Below, in pieces: positions 1 through 8,884 of a stretch of DNA of 64,000 bases. Source of the stretch: Bacillota bacterium (lineage in GTDB: Bacteria > Bacillota > Bacilli > Paenibacillales > UBA4045). The notes under the pieces are model-generated. The model was not told where the DNA came from and ran no database searches. It saw nothing but the letters and a program-made list of their open reading frames with translations. The stretch's first letter is position 1; every line of letters starts with the position of its first letter. The DNA lies in contig JAEZQY010000057.1 in assembly GCA_023441055.1 (NCBI GenBank), positions 1 through 64,000 of the forward strand, given 5' to 3'. The translations under genes were made by a program, and so were the position numbers.

Positions 1-83
1 TTAATATATAAGACTTTATAAGTTTTCAACTTAAAGGTGCTTATATATCGACGATAAAACGGAAACGCCCTTGCTTACGAAGT

Positions 84-134
84 AGTTTGCTACGCAAACT
101 TGGAGGACGGCAGAGCCGTTTATCTGGCCTCCAG
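84..134. other. Cluster of inverted repeats upstream of parE
   Basis: The first 297 bases hold no gene I can support. They contain a perfect 7-bp hairpin (AGTTTGC at 84-90, GCAAACT at 94-100). Next comes a nested structure: TGGAGG at 101-106 pairs with CCTCCA at 128-133, enclosing ACGGC-AGA-GCCGT at 107-119. There is no T-tract, so this is not a simple terminator. It may be an untranslated leader, a repeat remnant or the 3' end of an upstream feature. The structure is seen directly; no function can be assigned. Confidence 0.4.
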
Positions 135-136
135 CT

Positions 137-166
137 TTGTTGCAAAAATCAGGCGGAAGTTATACT
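137..166 (+). promoter_or_regulatory. Putative sigma-A promoter for parE-parC
   Basis: TTGTTG at 137-142 and TATACT at 161-166 are separated by 18 bp. The -10 matches 5 of 6 consensus bases and the -35 is weaker. Initiation near 173 would leave a leader of about 125 nt before parE. Inferred from pattern only. Confidence 0.35.
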
Positions 167-297
167 CTAAGTAAGATTGTTCTAAAAAAAGACGGTCGTA
201 TTCGGTAGGTGGCGCAATGTCAACGTCATGATCAGTCTTTACAAAATAGGACATCTTGATCTAAGCTATATTGCAGAACCAGGAAGGAGCTTCGTGA

Positions 298-2280
298 ATG
301 GCAGAACAGCTTGACTTGTTTACCAAACCAATAGAACAGGCTTCTAACACAGCATATGACGTAGATGATATTCAGGTACTGGAGGGACTTGTTGCTGTCC
401 GTAAGAGACCAGGGATGTATATCGGAAGCACCAGCGCATCCGGCCTGCACCATCTCGTATGGGAAATCGTGGATAATGCTGTGGATGAGCACTTAGCCAA
501 GTTTTGCGATCAGATCTCGGTCACAATTCATAAGGATGGCTCAATCACCATATATGACAATGGACGAGGCATTCCAACCGGCTTACATAAGACGGGCATC
601 CCGACACCGCAAGTGGTGTATACGATCTTGCATGCGGGAGGCAAGTTCGGCGGCAGCGGTTATAAGAAGTCCGGCGGCCTCCATGGCGTAGGCGCATCTG
701 TGACTAACGCGCTCTCGGAGTGGCTTGAGGTGGAAATCTTTCGCGATGGTAAGATCCATAAGATGCGATTCGAATATTGGGTAGACGCGCAGGGCAAGGA
801 GCATGTCGGGGAGCCCGTTACAGGCTTAGACGTGATGGGCAATACGAACCGGACAGGAACGAAGGTAACATTCAAACCGGATAAGCGCGTGTTTCCTAAT
901 TCCACTCATTTCAGCTATGATGTGCTCTTCGAGCGTCTGCAGGAAATCGCATTCCTGAATTCCGGGTTGAAAATCAATCTGAAGGACGAGCGGAGCGATC
1001 AATCCGAGACGTTCCAATATGATGGGGGAGCTAGTCAATATGTGAGCTTCCTGAATGAAGAGAAGACCGTGCTTAGCGATGTCGTTCATTTCTACGCTGA
1101 GAAGGAAGAGGTGGAGGTCGAAGTCGCATTCCAATACAACGATGGATATTCTGAGACGATTGTGTCCTTCGTAAACGCGATTCCAACTCGCGGCGGCGGA
1201 ACGCATGAGACGGGCTTCAAGTCCGCCTACACGCGAATCATGAATGAATATGCGCGTAAGAGCGGACTGCTGAAGGAGAAGGACAAAAATCTCGAGGGCT
1301 CGGATTTGCGTGAAGGCATGATGACTGTCATTAACGTGAAGATGGGTGAAGTGGAATTCGTCGGACAGACGAAGGACCAGCTCGGCAGCGCAATTGCGCG
1401 AACGATTGTCGACTCCGTTGTGATGGAGAAGCTTGCTGTCTATCTCGAAGAGAATCCGCAAACCGCGCAATCGCTGGTGAAGAAGGCGATTCAAGCGTCC
1501 AAGGCGCGTGAGGCTGCTCGTAAGGCGCGCGAGGAGGTGCGAAGCGGTAAGAAGGGCAAGAGCCAATCGCTCAGCCTGGGTGGAAAGCTCACACCTGCGC
1601 AATCCAAGGATTATACGAAGAATGAGCTCTTCATCGTGGAAGGAGATTCCGCGGGCGGCTCGGCCAAGCAAGGACGTGACTCCAAGCATCAGGCCATCCT
1701 GCCGCTGAAGGGCAAGCCGATGAACCCCGAGAAGGCGAAGCTAGCCGATATTATGAAGAATGACGAGTACAAGGCGTTGATCTATGCGATTGGGGCGGGG
1801 GTAGGCGCTGAATTCGAATTAGATGAGAGCAATTATAACAAGATCATTATTATGACAGACGCGGACTTGGATGGCGCGCATATTCAGGTGCTATTGCTTA
1901 CCTTTTTCTATCGCTATATGAAGCCATTGATCGATGCAGGCATGGTATATATCGCTAGACCGCCTCTCTTCAAGGTGTCTAAGAAGTCTGGCAAGAAGGA
2001 TCAGATGCGTTACGTATACACGGAAGAAGAGATGGATCAGGCTGTGAAGGAATTCGGAGGCAAGAATATTGAGATCCAGCGCTATAAGGGACTAGGAGAG
2101 ATGAACCCGGAGCAATTGTGGGAGACTACGATGGATCCACAGAGTCGCTTGATGTATCAGGTGAGGATCGAGGATGCCGCCAAGGCTGAGCGCCGTGTTA
2201 CTACGCTGATGGGCGATAAGGTCGACCCTCGCAAGAGATGGCTGGTAGAGAATGTGGATTTCACTGAAATCGATGAGTAG
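298..2280 (+). CDS. parE: DNA topoisomerase IV subunit B (ParE)
   Basis: ATPase subunit of topoisomerase IV, which decatenates daughter chromosomes in the cytoplasm with ParC. The 660-residue length is normal for the family. The GHKL ATPase motifs are present (DNGRGIP near residue 81, GLHGVGAS near 121), followed by the transducer and the TOPRIM domain with EGDSAGGSA, the DADLDGAHI metal site and the QRYKGLGEMNP signature. The ATG has AGGAAGGAG 9 nt upstream. parC starts 14 bp after the stop, so the two form an operon. GyrB is the close paralogue; the partner beside it, with ParC-type motifs, decides the call for ParE. Confidence 0.96.
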   Translation: MAEQLDLFTKPIEQASNTAYDVDDIQVLEGLVAVRKRPGMYIGSTSASGLHHLVWEIVDNAVDEHLAKFCDQISVTIHKDGSITIYDNGRGIPTGLHKTGIPTPQVVYTILHAGGKFGGSGYKKSGGLHGVGASVTNALSEWLEVEIFRDGKIHKMRFEYWVDAQGKEHVGEPVTGLDVMGNTNRTGTKVTFKPDKRVFPNSTHFSYDVLFERLQEIAFLNSGLKINLKDERSDQSETFQYDGGASQYVSFLNEEKTVLSDVVHFYAEKEEVEVEVAFQYNDGYSETIVSFVNAIPTRGGGTHETGFKSAYTRIMNEYARKSGLLKEKDKNLEGSDLREGMMTVINVKMGEVEFVGQTKDQLGSAIARTIVDSVVMEKLAVYLEENPQTAQSLVKKAIQASKAREAARKAREEVRSGKKGKSQSLSLGGKLTPAQSKDYTKNELFIVEGDSAGGSAKQGRDSKHQAILPLKGKPMNPEKAKLADIMKNDEYKALIYAIGAGVGAEFELDESNYNKIIIMTDADLDGAHIQVLLLTFFYRYMKPLIDAGMVYIARPPLFKVSKKSGKKDQMRYVYTEEEMDQAVKEFGGKNIEIQRYKGLGEMNPEQLWETTMDPQSRLMYQVRIEDAAKAERRVTTLMGDKVDPRKRWLVENVDFTEIDE

Positions 2281-2294
2281 GAGGAATCATAAGC

Positions 2295-4739
2295 ATGAAT
2301 GAATTCGAGAAATTCGCGCCGGCATTCCTCGAGGATGTCGTCGGGGATCGGTTCGGTAGATACTCCAAATATATCATTCAAGATCGCGCGATACCGGATG
2401 TTCGTGATGGGCTCAAGCCTGTGCAGCGGCGTATTCTCTATGCGATGTACGATGCGGGCAATACTGGGGACAAGCCGTATCGCAAGTCTGCCAAGACAGT
2501 CGGAGACGTTATGGGGAACTATCATCCGCATGGGGACTCTTCGATTTATGAAGGTATGGTTCGCATGGCGCAGCCATGGAAGATGGGGCATACGTTGATC
2601 GACGGGCATGGCAACTGGGGCTCACAGGATGATGATCCCGCAGCGGCTATGCGGTATACCGAAGCGCGATTGTCCAAGATTGCGGAGCTGCTGCTCACCG
2701 ATATCGAGAAGCGAACGGTGCCCTTCAAGGATAATTTCGATAATACTGTGAAGGAGCCGGTCGTTCTGCCGGCACGTTATCCAAACCTGCTCGTGAATGG
2801 TGTCAGCGGTATCTCATCCGGCTTCGCCACTGAAATTCCTACGCATAACCTAGGCGAAGTGATCGACGCCTGTCTCGCGCTTATCGATCAACCAACACTG
2901 GAGCTGACTGAGCTCATGAAGATTGTACGCGGACCTGACTTCCCGACAGGCGGGATTATTATGGGGGAGGATGGTATCCGCGAAGCTTATGCGACCGGCA
3001 GGGGCAAGATCTTCCACCGATCCAGAACCGCGATTGAGGATCTCAAGGGCGGCAAGCAACAAATTGTCATCACCGAAATTCCGTATCAAGTCGTGAAGTC
3101 ACGGCTGGTGCTTGCTTTGGAGAATCTGCGTCTGGAGAAGAAAGTAGAGGGGATTAGCGAAGTACGGGACGAGAGTGGTCGCAATGGCTTGCGCATTGTC
3201 GTCGAGCTGCGGAAAGATGCAGATGCGCAAGGCATACTGAATTATATGCTCAAGAAGACCGATCTGCAGGTTGCTTATAATTTCAATATGGTAGCCATTG
3301 TGAATAAGGCGCCGAGACAGCTTGGGATTCGAGAGATCCTGCATGCCTATATCGCCCATCAGAAGGAGGTCGTCACGCATCGCACGCGTTATGATCTTGA
3401 GAAGGCAGAGGATCGGGCGCATGTTGTGGAGGGCCTCATCAAGGCGTTGAACATTCTCGATGAAGTGATTGCTTGTATCAAAGCCTCCAAGAACCGCCAG
3501 GATGCTCAGAATAATCTAGTTGCCCAGTTCCAATTCACCGAGCGTCAGGCAGATGCCATTCTGGTTTTACAACTGTATCGACTGACCAATCTGGAGATCA
3601 CCACCCTGGCCAAGGAGATGGATGAGCTGCGCAAGCAGATTCAATATCTGCGGGGCATTCTGAGCAATGAGACGAAGCTGATGGATGTCATTAAGTCGGA
3701 GCTGCGGGATGTTCGCAAGACCTATGCCATTCCCAGACGTTCTGAGATTCAGGGTGAGGTCGAGGAGATCAAGGTGAATCTGGAGGTGCTGGTAGCAGCC
3801 GAGGATGTGTATGTGACATTCTCTGGAGAAGGCTATATCAAGCGGACAAGCAAGCTGAGCTTTACTCGCTCGGGTGGAGAATTAGAATCGACCGGGCTTA
3901 AGGAAGGCGATTATCTGCACAGCCTGTTCGAGGTCAATACACTGGATAGCTTGCTCCTGTTCTCGAGGAAGGGGAACTTCTACTCACTCCCTGTGCATCA
4001 GATTCCTGAGTCGAAGTGGAAGGACAATGGAACAGCTGTCGTGAATGTGATTCCACTGCCCAAGGATGATCGAATCGTCAGCATTATTCCGATCAAGGAT
4101 TTCAATGACAGCAGCAAGTCCATGCTCTTCATATCCAAGCGTGGTCAGGTGAAGCGAACAGAGCTTAAGGAATATATAACTACACGTTCTACTGCAATAG
4201 TGGCAGTCAAGCTTGCCGAGGGCGATGAAGTGCTCGATGTTCGTCTAAGCGAGGGCGTGAATGAACTGCTGCTGGTAAGCAAGAATGGACTGAGCATTCG
4301 CTTCCGTGAGGAGGCTGTGAATCCGATGGGACGCGTTGCTGCTGGAGTGAGAGGAATCGCGCTGCGCGATGAGGATGAACTGATTGCCGCGCTTGAGGTA
4401 CAGGGGGATGAAGGGGAGGTCATTACGATCTCCGATCTCGGTTACGGCAAGCGATCGCTGCTCTATGATTACCCGATTCAGGGCAGGGGCGGCAAGGGGG
4501 TACAGACGTTTGAATTCAAGGAAGGCAAGCGAGTGAAGCCGAATGGCAGTATGCTGATCGGGGCATTCTACGTTCGGGATCGCTATGAGCTAAGATTTAT
4601 ATTCGAGCAACAAGATGCGATAGCTGTATCCACCGAGAGCTTCCCGATTGACGACCGCAAGTCGCATGGTAAGCTGATCGCCAGCTTCGAAAAGACGGAC
4701 CGTATTATTGATATCATACCGATCACCACCAATGAATAA
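2295..4739 (+). CDS. parC: DNA topoisomerase IV subunit A (ParC)
   Basis: Breakage-reunion subunit of topoisomerase IV; with ParE it passes one DNA duplex through another. The N-terminal winged helix carries GDRFGRYSKYIIQDRA. The catalytic tyrosine is about Tyr121 in AAMRYTEARL. The quinolone-determining region reads HPHGDSSIYE, with Ser82 and Glu86 at the positions commonly altered in resistant strains, so it looks wild type. TEIPTHNLGEVIDA is typical of ParC. The C-terminal third has the beta-pinwheel repeats. The 814-residue length is normal. AGGAGG overlapping the parE stop serves the ATG, and a hairpin terminator follows the gene. Confidence 0.96.
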   Translation: MNEFEKFAPAFLEDVVGDRFGRYSKYIIQDRAIPDVRDGLKPVQRRILYAMYDAGNTGDKPYRKSAKTVGDVMGNYHPHGDSSIYEGMVRMAQPWKMGHTLIDGHGNWGSQDDDPAAAMRYTEARLSKIAELLLTDIEKRTVPFKDNFDNTVKEPVVLPARYPNLLVNGVSGISSGFATEIPTHNLGEVIDACLALIDQPTLELTELMKIVRGPDFPTGGIIMGEDGIREAYATGRGKIFHRSRTAIEDLKGGKQQIVITEIPYQVVKSRLVLALENLRLEKKVEGISEVRDESGRNGLRIVVELRKDADAQGILNYMLKKTDLQVAYNFNMVAIVNKAPRQLGIREILHAYIAHQKEVVTHRTRYDLEKAEDRAHVVEGLIKALNILDEVIACIKASKNRQDAQNNLVAQFQFTERQADAILVLQLYRLTNLEITTLAKEMDELRKQIQYLRGILSNETKLMDVIKSELRDVRKTYAIPRRSEIQGEVEEIKVNLEVLVAAEDVYVTFSGEGYIKRTSKLSFTRSGGELESTGLKEGDYLHSLFEVNTLDSLLLFSRKGNFYSLPVHQIPESKWKDNGTAVVNVIPLPKDDRIVSIIPIKDFNDSSKSMLFISKRGQVKRTELKEYITTRSTAIVAVKLAEGDEVLDVRLSEGVNELLLVSKNGLSIRFREEAVNPMGRVAAGVRGIALRDEDELIAALEVQGDEGEVITISDLGYGKRSLLYDYPIQGRGGKGVQTFEFKEGKRVKPNGSMLIGAFYVRDRYELRFIFEQQDAIAVSTESFPIDDRKSHGKLIASFEKTDRIIDIIPITTNE

Positions 4740-4750
4740 AGCGTGAACAT

Positions 4751-4794
4751 GCAGCAACACCAGCCGACAGCGTTCGAGCGGTGTTGCTGCTTTA
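4751..4794 (+). terminator. Terminator after parC
   Basis: Perfect 11-bp stem GCAGCAACACC (4751-4761) with GGTGTTGCTGC (4780-4790), an 18-nt loop and a short TTT run. The T-tract is weak, but the position just after the parC stop fits a Rho-independent terminator. Confidence 0.7.
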
Positions 4795-4821
4795 TGTCGT
4801 AAACTATTAAATCTATTAAAC

Positions 4822-4850
4822 TTCCAAATCAATAAGCGGAATGCTATACT
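4822..4850 (+). promoter_or_regulatory. Extended -10 promoter of the marR-family gene
   Basis: TGCTATACT at 4842-4850 is an extended -10. The weak -35 TTCCAA (4822-4827) lies 17 bp upstream. Initiation would fall in or next to the palindrome at 4851-4867. Confidence 0.55.
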
Positions 4851-4867
4851 TGATTACAGATTAATCA
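4851..4867. promoter_or_regulatory. Palindromic operator candidate for the MarR-family regulator
   Basis: TGATTA-N5-TAATCA is a perfect 6-bp inverted repeat directly after the -10 and before the ribosome binding site of the MarR-type gene. MarR proteins typically repress their own gene from 16-20 bp palindromes overlapping the start of transcription. Autoregulation is inferred from position and symmetry. Confidence 0.5.
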
Positions 4868-4888
4868 GACGTGAGGAGGGTCACCGCA

Positions 4889-5293
4889 TTGTATGCCGAC
4901 GATTTCGCGAAGCTGTGGTATAAAGTGTCAATGGACCTGCGACTGCATATGGACGCACAATTGGCACCTGGATTAACAGAGAGTCAATTGAATGTCCTGG
5001 AGTTTATTATGAATCATGACCAAGTGAAGCCATCGGATCTGATTGCGTACGTAGCCACTACACCCGCGGCCATCACGACGCTGATGGACAGAATGGAAAA
5101 GAACGGCCTGATCATTCGCGAGCGCGATACATCAGACCGTCGGATTGTATGGTTGAAGCTGACAGCTAAAGGTCTAGAGGAAGGCGAGCGCGGGATTGCG
5201 GTGCGTCGTCAATTCCTCGAGACGTATCTTGGCAGAATATCCGCGCATAACCAACAGCTGTTGATTTATCTATTAGGCAAGGTGTCCAGCTGA
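4889..5293 (+). CDS. MarR-family transcriptional regulator
   Basis: A 134-residue winged-helix repressor or activator of the MarR type. Visible features are the recognition region (VATTPAAITTLMDRMEKNGLI) and the wing signature RERDTSDRRIVWLKLT. I chose TTG at 4889 because GGAGGG lies 8 nt upstream. The in-frame GTG at 4871 overlaps that site and cannot use it. A palindrome sits between the promoter and the start, suggesting autorepression. The last 28 bp overlap, tail to tail, the convergent capA-like gene. The ligand and targets cannot be told from the sequence. Confidence 0.88.
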   Translation: MYADDFAKLWYKVSMDLRLHMDAQLAPGLTESQLNVLEFIMNHDQVKPSDLIAYVATTPAAITTLMDRMEKNGLIIRERDTSDRRIVWLKLTAKGLEEGERGIAVRRQFLETYLGRISAHNQQLLIYLLGKVSS

Positions 5294-6576
5294 GCAGGTA
5301 CATGCATGGCTTCCAGTGACGAAAGCGCGGTCTGATAATAGCTATCCAGTGTGTCATAGCTCTTGCCTGACCATAGCTCTATGCTGCGCTCCGCCAGGAT
5401 GGTGTCCAGCATGAGTACCCGATAGGCTTGCTTGCCATGCTGAGGACCCTTGTCAACATAGGTTGGTATGGCTCTTACCTCTGTGAAGCTGATCGACTCA
5501 TCGGGGAAGCTCTTCCGTATATCGACCTCGAAGATGACACCAATTTCAGTCGGATGGTTGTTGTTGCGCGAACGATCCTGGTTGGAGATGAAGTTGCCCA
5601 TGGAGTAGATCACGATCCCCTTCCTCGTGCCGCCATCCTCAGACTCAACATCGATCACTTCGTAGGGCTGCAGCACATGCGGATGACTGCCTAATATGAG
5701 ATCCGCGCCGGCGCTTACTAGGCTGCGTACCAGACGTTGCTGCTCAGCTGTCGGTTTGGATTGGTATTCATTACCGAAGTGTAAGGCGACTGTGATGAGA
5801 TCAGGCTGCAGCTCCTTGGCGCGTTCTATATCATGGAGAATGCGTTCTTCGTCAATTAGATTAACTAGATAATCCTTCCCCTCTGGAATGGGTATACCAT
5901 TCGTGCCGTACGTGTAGGCCAGAATCGCCATAGAGATGTCCTGATGGGTGACGACATGTATGTGCTCCGCTTCCTCTGGCGATGCCGCGGTGCCTATAGC
6001 CAGCAAGCCGCGATCCTGCAGATGCTCCAGTGTGCGGATGACCCCTCTCTCCCTGCGATCGAGCGAATGATTATTCGATGTTGTCAGTATAGAGAAGCCT
6101 GCTTTCTTGATTGCGTCAGCTAGTTCAGGCGGAGCATTGAACTCCGGATACCCGGTATACCCTCTGGGGTCCTCATCCACGAGCGTTGTCTCCAAATTAC
6201 CGATTACCCAATCCCCTGCGGATAACCGATCACTAACCTCCGAGAAGAAGGAATCAAAATTATAGCTGCGATCTTCGGCATTGAAGCCGGAATTAATCTG
6301 CGGAAGATGCATCATGATGTCGCCTACCGCTGTGAGTGTTGCTTCCGTGTAATACGGTTCAGGCTCTTGTATAGGCTCGGTCGGTTCAACTGGTTCAGGT
6401 TCAGCCGGGTGGAGCATCTCCTGTTCGTCCATTCCCTCTGATTGTACGTCGTTCAGTTTGGACGAATGTTCGTCCATTCTCGTCTCATCCTCGTCAAGCT
6501 GACAGCCGCTGATCATGAAGAACACGAGAAGGATGCTGATGACGGAGAGGAAGATGGCTTTGCGGCGTAAGGTCAT
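5266..6576 (-). CDS. CapA/PgsA-like metallophosphatase-fold lipoprotein
   Basis: A 436-residue CapA-family protein (PGA_cap domain), related to the poly-gamma-glutamate capsule assembly protein. The signal ends in lipobox ISGC, with Cys25 as the predicted lipid site. A Pro/Glu-rich linker follows, then the catalytic-type fold with TAVGDIMMH, GNLETTL, TSNNHSLDR, GSHPHVLQPYE and YSMGNFISNQ. ATG at 6576 has GGAGG 9 nt upstream; the longer open frame runs into the preceding gene. It begins 4 nt after the methyltransferase stop, so they are co-transcribed. No capB/capC-like genes are nearby, so a role in capsule synthesis is unproven; many Firmicutes carry such stand-alone copies. Confidence 0.85.
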   Translation of the reverse strand: MTLRRKAIFLSVISILLVFFMISGCQLDEDETRMDEHSSKLNDVQSEGMDEQEMLHPAEPEPVEPTEPIQEPEPYYTEATLTAVGDIMMHLPQINSGFNAEDRSYNFDSFFSEVSDRLSAGDWVIGNLETTLVDEDPRGYTGYPEFNAPPELADAIKKAGFSILTTSNNHSLDRRERGVIRTLEHLQDRGLLAIGTAASPEEAEHIHVVTHQDISMAILAYTYGTNGIPIPEGKDYLVNLIDEERILHDIERAKELQPDLITVALHFGNEYQSKPTAEQQRLVRSLVSAGADLILGSHPHVLQPYEVIDVESEDGGTRKGIVIYSMGNFISNQDRSRNNNHPTEIGVIFEVDIRKSFPDESISFTEVRAIPTYVDKGPQHGKQAYRVLMLDTILAERSIELWSGKSYDTLDSYYQTALSSLEAMHVPAQLDTLPNR

Positions 6577-6580
6577 TGGA

Positions 6581-7441
6581 TTATGCCTCCCATCGACCGG
6601 AAGAGCCGGCTGGCAGAATGAGCCCCGTCGATGTGACCGGCAAACCGACATCTCCTGAAGTGATCTGTCCGCCATGGCGCGGCTTCACCGTCATGGCGAG
6701 CATATTCGCCAATACGGTGGCGGATAACCCTGTCGTGTATGAGTTAATGAGCAGGAATAGCGGCTGCGGGGACAGGATCGCCATGCAGGAGTCCAGAAAT
6801 GGATATAGATTCGTCTCCAGCTTCCACATCTCTCCACCCGGGCCACGTCCATAGGACGGAGGATCCATGATGATGGCGTCGTACGTGTTGCCCCGGCGCT
6901 GCTCGCGTTGCACGAATTTGAATACATCATCTGTGATGTAGCGGATTGGCCGATTCTTCAGCCCGGACAGCTCCGCGTTCTCCTTGGCCCATTGAACCAT
7001 ACCTTTGGCTGCGTCCACATGACAAACCTCAGCTCCGGCCGCAGCGGCGGCGACAGACGCGCCGCCTGTGTAAGCGAACAGGTTGAGTACCTTGATTGGC
7101 CTGCCGGCATTAGCGATCTTGTCCATCATCCAGGCCCAATTAACTGCTTGCTCAGGGAAAAGCCCGGTATGTTTGAAGTTGGTAGGGTGCACCGTGAAGG
7201 ATAAGTCGCGGTACCGAATGTTCCAGCGATCCGGCAGCTTGCGATTGAATTCCCATTGACCGCCGCCAGAGGAGCTGCGGTAATACCTTGCATCCGCTTG
7301 CTTCCATTGCCGCTCGTTCACAATCGGCCAGATCACCTGGGGATCCGGTCTACGCAGAATGACCTCCCCCCAGCGCTCGAGCTTCTCTCCATCGCCTGTG
7401 TCTAAGCATTCATAATCCTGCCAATCTTGCGCGATAAACAT
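6581..7441 (-). CDS. Class I SAM-dependent methyltransferase, RlmI-like
   Basis: A 286-residue Rossmann-fold methyltransferase. The SAM-binding motif is VLNLFAYTGGASVAAAAAG, and MDPPSYGRGPGGEMWK is a DPP(F/Y)-type catalytic segment. Both resemble the 23S rRNA cytosine methyltransferase RlmI family, but the N-terminal PUA domain of full-length RlmI is absent. The substrate is probably RNA, though its identity is not shown. It is the first gene of a two-gene minus-strand operon with the CapA-like lipoprotein. A GGAAGG sequence lies 11 nt before the ATG. Confidence 0.82.
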   Translation of the reverse strand: MFIAQDWQDYECLDTGDGEKLERWGEVILRRPDPQVIWPIVNERQWKQADARYYRSSSGGGQWEFNRKLPDRWNIRYRDLSFTVHPTNFKHTGLFPEQAVNWAWMMDKIANAGRPIKVLNLFAYTGGASVAAAAAGAEVCHVDAAKGMVQWAKENAELSGLKNRPIRYITDDVFKFVQREQRRGNTYDAIIMDPPSYGRGPGGEMWKLETNLYPFLDSCMAILSPQPLFLLINSYTTGLSATVLANMLAMTVKPRHGGQITSGDVGLPVTSTGLILPAGSSGRWEA

Positions 7442-7564
7442 GAACTAGTCATCCTTCCAATCTATAATGTAGCCGCCGCTTTATTAAATTGCATTGACAA
7501 GTGTTTATTTTACCACAACTTAAGGGAAATAATAACGAGTAAAAACGAGAGGACAGTGAACGGA

Positions 7565-8272
7565 TTGCGAGAGCTGCTGCTCATAGATGAAGAACATCCC
7601 ATGGTGAATCGGCTTGTAAACGGATTGATGCTCGATTCGATTCATGTAGAACAAGTGAGCACAGGGCGGGAGGGACTGTCACAAGTCGACAAGCAACCGT
7701 GGCGGCTCGTTATAGCAGGGGCTAATCTGAGTGACATGACTGCTGAGAACCTGCTTATACTGCTCCGAGAATTCAAACTCCAATACCCGATTATGATCTT
7801 AACCGATAAGAAAGTAACGTGGCGCAGTGTGCGTCTGTTCCGTCTGGGGGCTAATGAGGTCATTAGCAGAACAGAGCCGATTGAGGAAATTATGGCGCGC
7901 ATATGGAATTTATTCGGTCTTCAGCGATTGCAGGTAGATGATGGCCATACACCTATTCGGGTTGACGATATTCGGATCGATCCTTCCTCAAGGACGGTTT
8001 ATGTCGAGGGCGATAAGATTATGCTGACTGCTACCGAGTTTGATCTGCTTTACTACCTAGCGCGGAATGAAGGCAAGGTATTGCCCAGAGAACAGATACT
8101 GGCTAATGTGTGGGGGTATGAATTTGCAGGTGATTCCAATCTGGTGGATGTGTACATTCGATATCTGCGATTGAAGATTGATAACAAGTATAAGAAGAAG
8201 CTGATCCGAACGATCAGAGGCAGCGGCTATATGTTCGAGGTGGATATACAGAAGAGTGGATCTTCCAATTAG
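7565..8272 (+). CDS. OmpR-family regulator with a degenerate receiver
   Basis: An approximately 235-residue winged-helix response regulator. The C-terminal Trans_reg_C domain is intact (TATEFDLLYYLARNEGKVLPRE through the terminal RTIRGSGYMF wing). The N-terminal receiver keeps its fold (LLLIDEEH, ILTDKK, GANEVISR), but the phospho-acceptor position reads RLVIAGANLSDM, with Gly where Asp is expected. The conserved Lys appears to be Arg. It therefore probably works without phosphorylation, and no kinase is adjacent. The start is uncertain: TTG 7565 gives a normal receiver start, while GTG 7556 lies only about 2 nt from the GAGAGGA site. A 9-bp hairpin overlaps the stop codon. Confidence 0.85.
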   Translation: MRELLLIDEEHPMVNRLVNGLMLDSIHVEQVSTGREGLSQVDKQPWRLVIAGANLSDMTAENLLILLREFKLQYPIMILTDKKVTWRSVRLFRLGANEVISRTEPIEEIMARIWNLFGLQRLQVDDGHTPIRVDDIRIDPSSRTVYVEGDKIMLTATEFDLLYYLARNEGKVLPREQILANVWGYEFAGDSNLVDVYIRYLRLKIDNKYKKKLIRTIRGSGYMFEVDIQKSGSSN

Positions 8273-8287
8273 AAGATCCACCAGGGT
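8257..8287 (+). terminator. Terminator overlapping the regulator stop codon
   Basis: TGGATCTTC (8257-8265) pairs perfectly with GAAGATCCA (8272-8280) around a 6-nt loop, and GGGTTTT follows. The stop codon lies at the start of the right arm. Confidence 0.7.
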
Positions 8288-8296
8288 TTTGCATGC

Positions 8297-8842
8297 TTAC
8301 ATCACGCGTCGCGCAGTCTTGTACTTGCTGCTCCAGTAGCTGGAGTTTAGGTTGGAGTAAGTGACGCCGACACCTTTCTTGAAGGTGTGCAGAATTTTTC
8401 CATTCCCTGCATAGATCGCAACATGATCGATGCCCGCGCGCTTTGATGTTGTATCGAAGAATACCAAATCGCCCTTCTTCAAATTCCTTTTGGAGATAAA
8501 ATAGCCCTTCTTCGCCTGAGCCTTCGAGGTGCGTGGCAGTGTGATTCCATTCATGCTGTATACACGCTTGGTGAACGATGAACAGTCGAAGTAGCGGGTT
8601 GTGCTCGTAGATGCTCCGAATTTATAAGGGCGGCCTAGATATCGCTTACCATCTGCGATGATTGCGTTCGCCTTGGAAGCGGAATAGGCGGCTTCTACTT
8701 TTTGCGGCGCAATTGCTTCAATGCCTGTGAACAGCAGTGATACGCCCAGTGTAGCTGTGAGCAGCGCGCGTCCAATCTTCCTAATCTTCAGCTTGTCGAC
8801 AATTCCAACAGCTTGTCCAGTATTCGGCGATAAATGATTCAT
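8297..8842 (-). CDS. Secreted NlpC/P60 cell-wall endopeptidase
   Basis: A 181-residue peptidoglycan hydrolase of the NlpC/P60 cysteine peptidase family, expected to cleave the D-Glu to diaminopimelate bond in wall peptides. A long signal sequence ends near PQKVEA-AYS (residue 51). The catalytic set is visible: Cys87 in YFDCSSF, His140 in IDHVAIYAG and His152 in ILHTFK. No LysM or SH3 wall-binding domain is present, so it is the bare catalytic type. AAGGAGG lies 5 nt before the ATG. It is convergent with the OmpR-type gene and divergent from the DUF4870 gene. Confidence 0.92.
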   Translation of the reverse strand: MNHLSPNTGQAVGIVDKLKIRKIGRALLTATLGVSLLFTGIEAIAPQKVEAAYSASKANAIIADGKRYLGRPYKFGASTSTTRYFDCSSFTKRVYSMNGITLPRTSKAQAKKGYFISKRNLKKGDLVFFDTTSKRAGIDHVAIYAGNGKILHTFKKGVGVTYSNLNSSYWSSKYKTARRVM

Positions 8843-8884
8843 GATGTCCTCCTTGCAAGTTTGTTAATCACTTGTACTAGCAGA

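Noticed and set aside
826..1689. 287-residue open frame antisense to parE
   Set aside because: It lies wholly opposite a conserved gene, has no ribosome site and no recognisable motif; a shadow of parE codon use.
2295..4739. gyrA as an alternative to parC
   Set aside because: The TEIPTHNLGEVIDA motif, pairing with a ParE-type gene and the N-terminal sequence are of ParC type.
5266..5293. Frameshift or assembly error at the marR/capA-like overlap
   Set aside because: Both frames end with normal stops and keep full-length domains; a 28-bp tail-to-tail overlap is acceptable.
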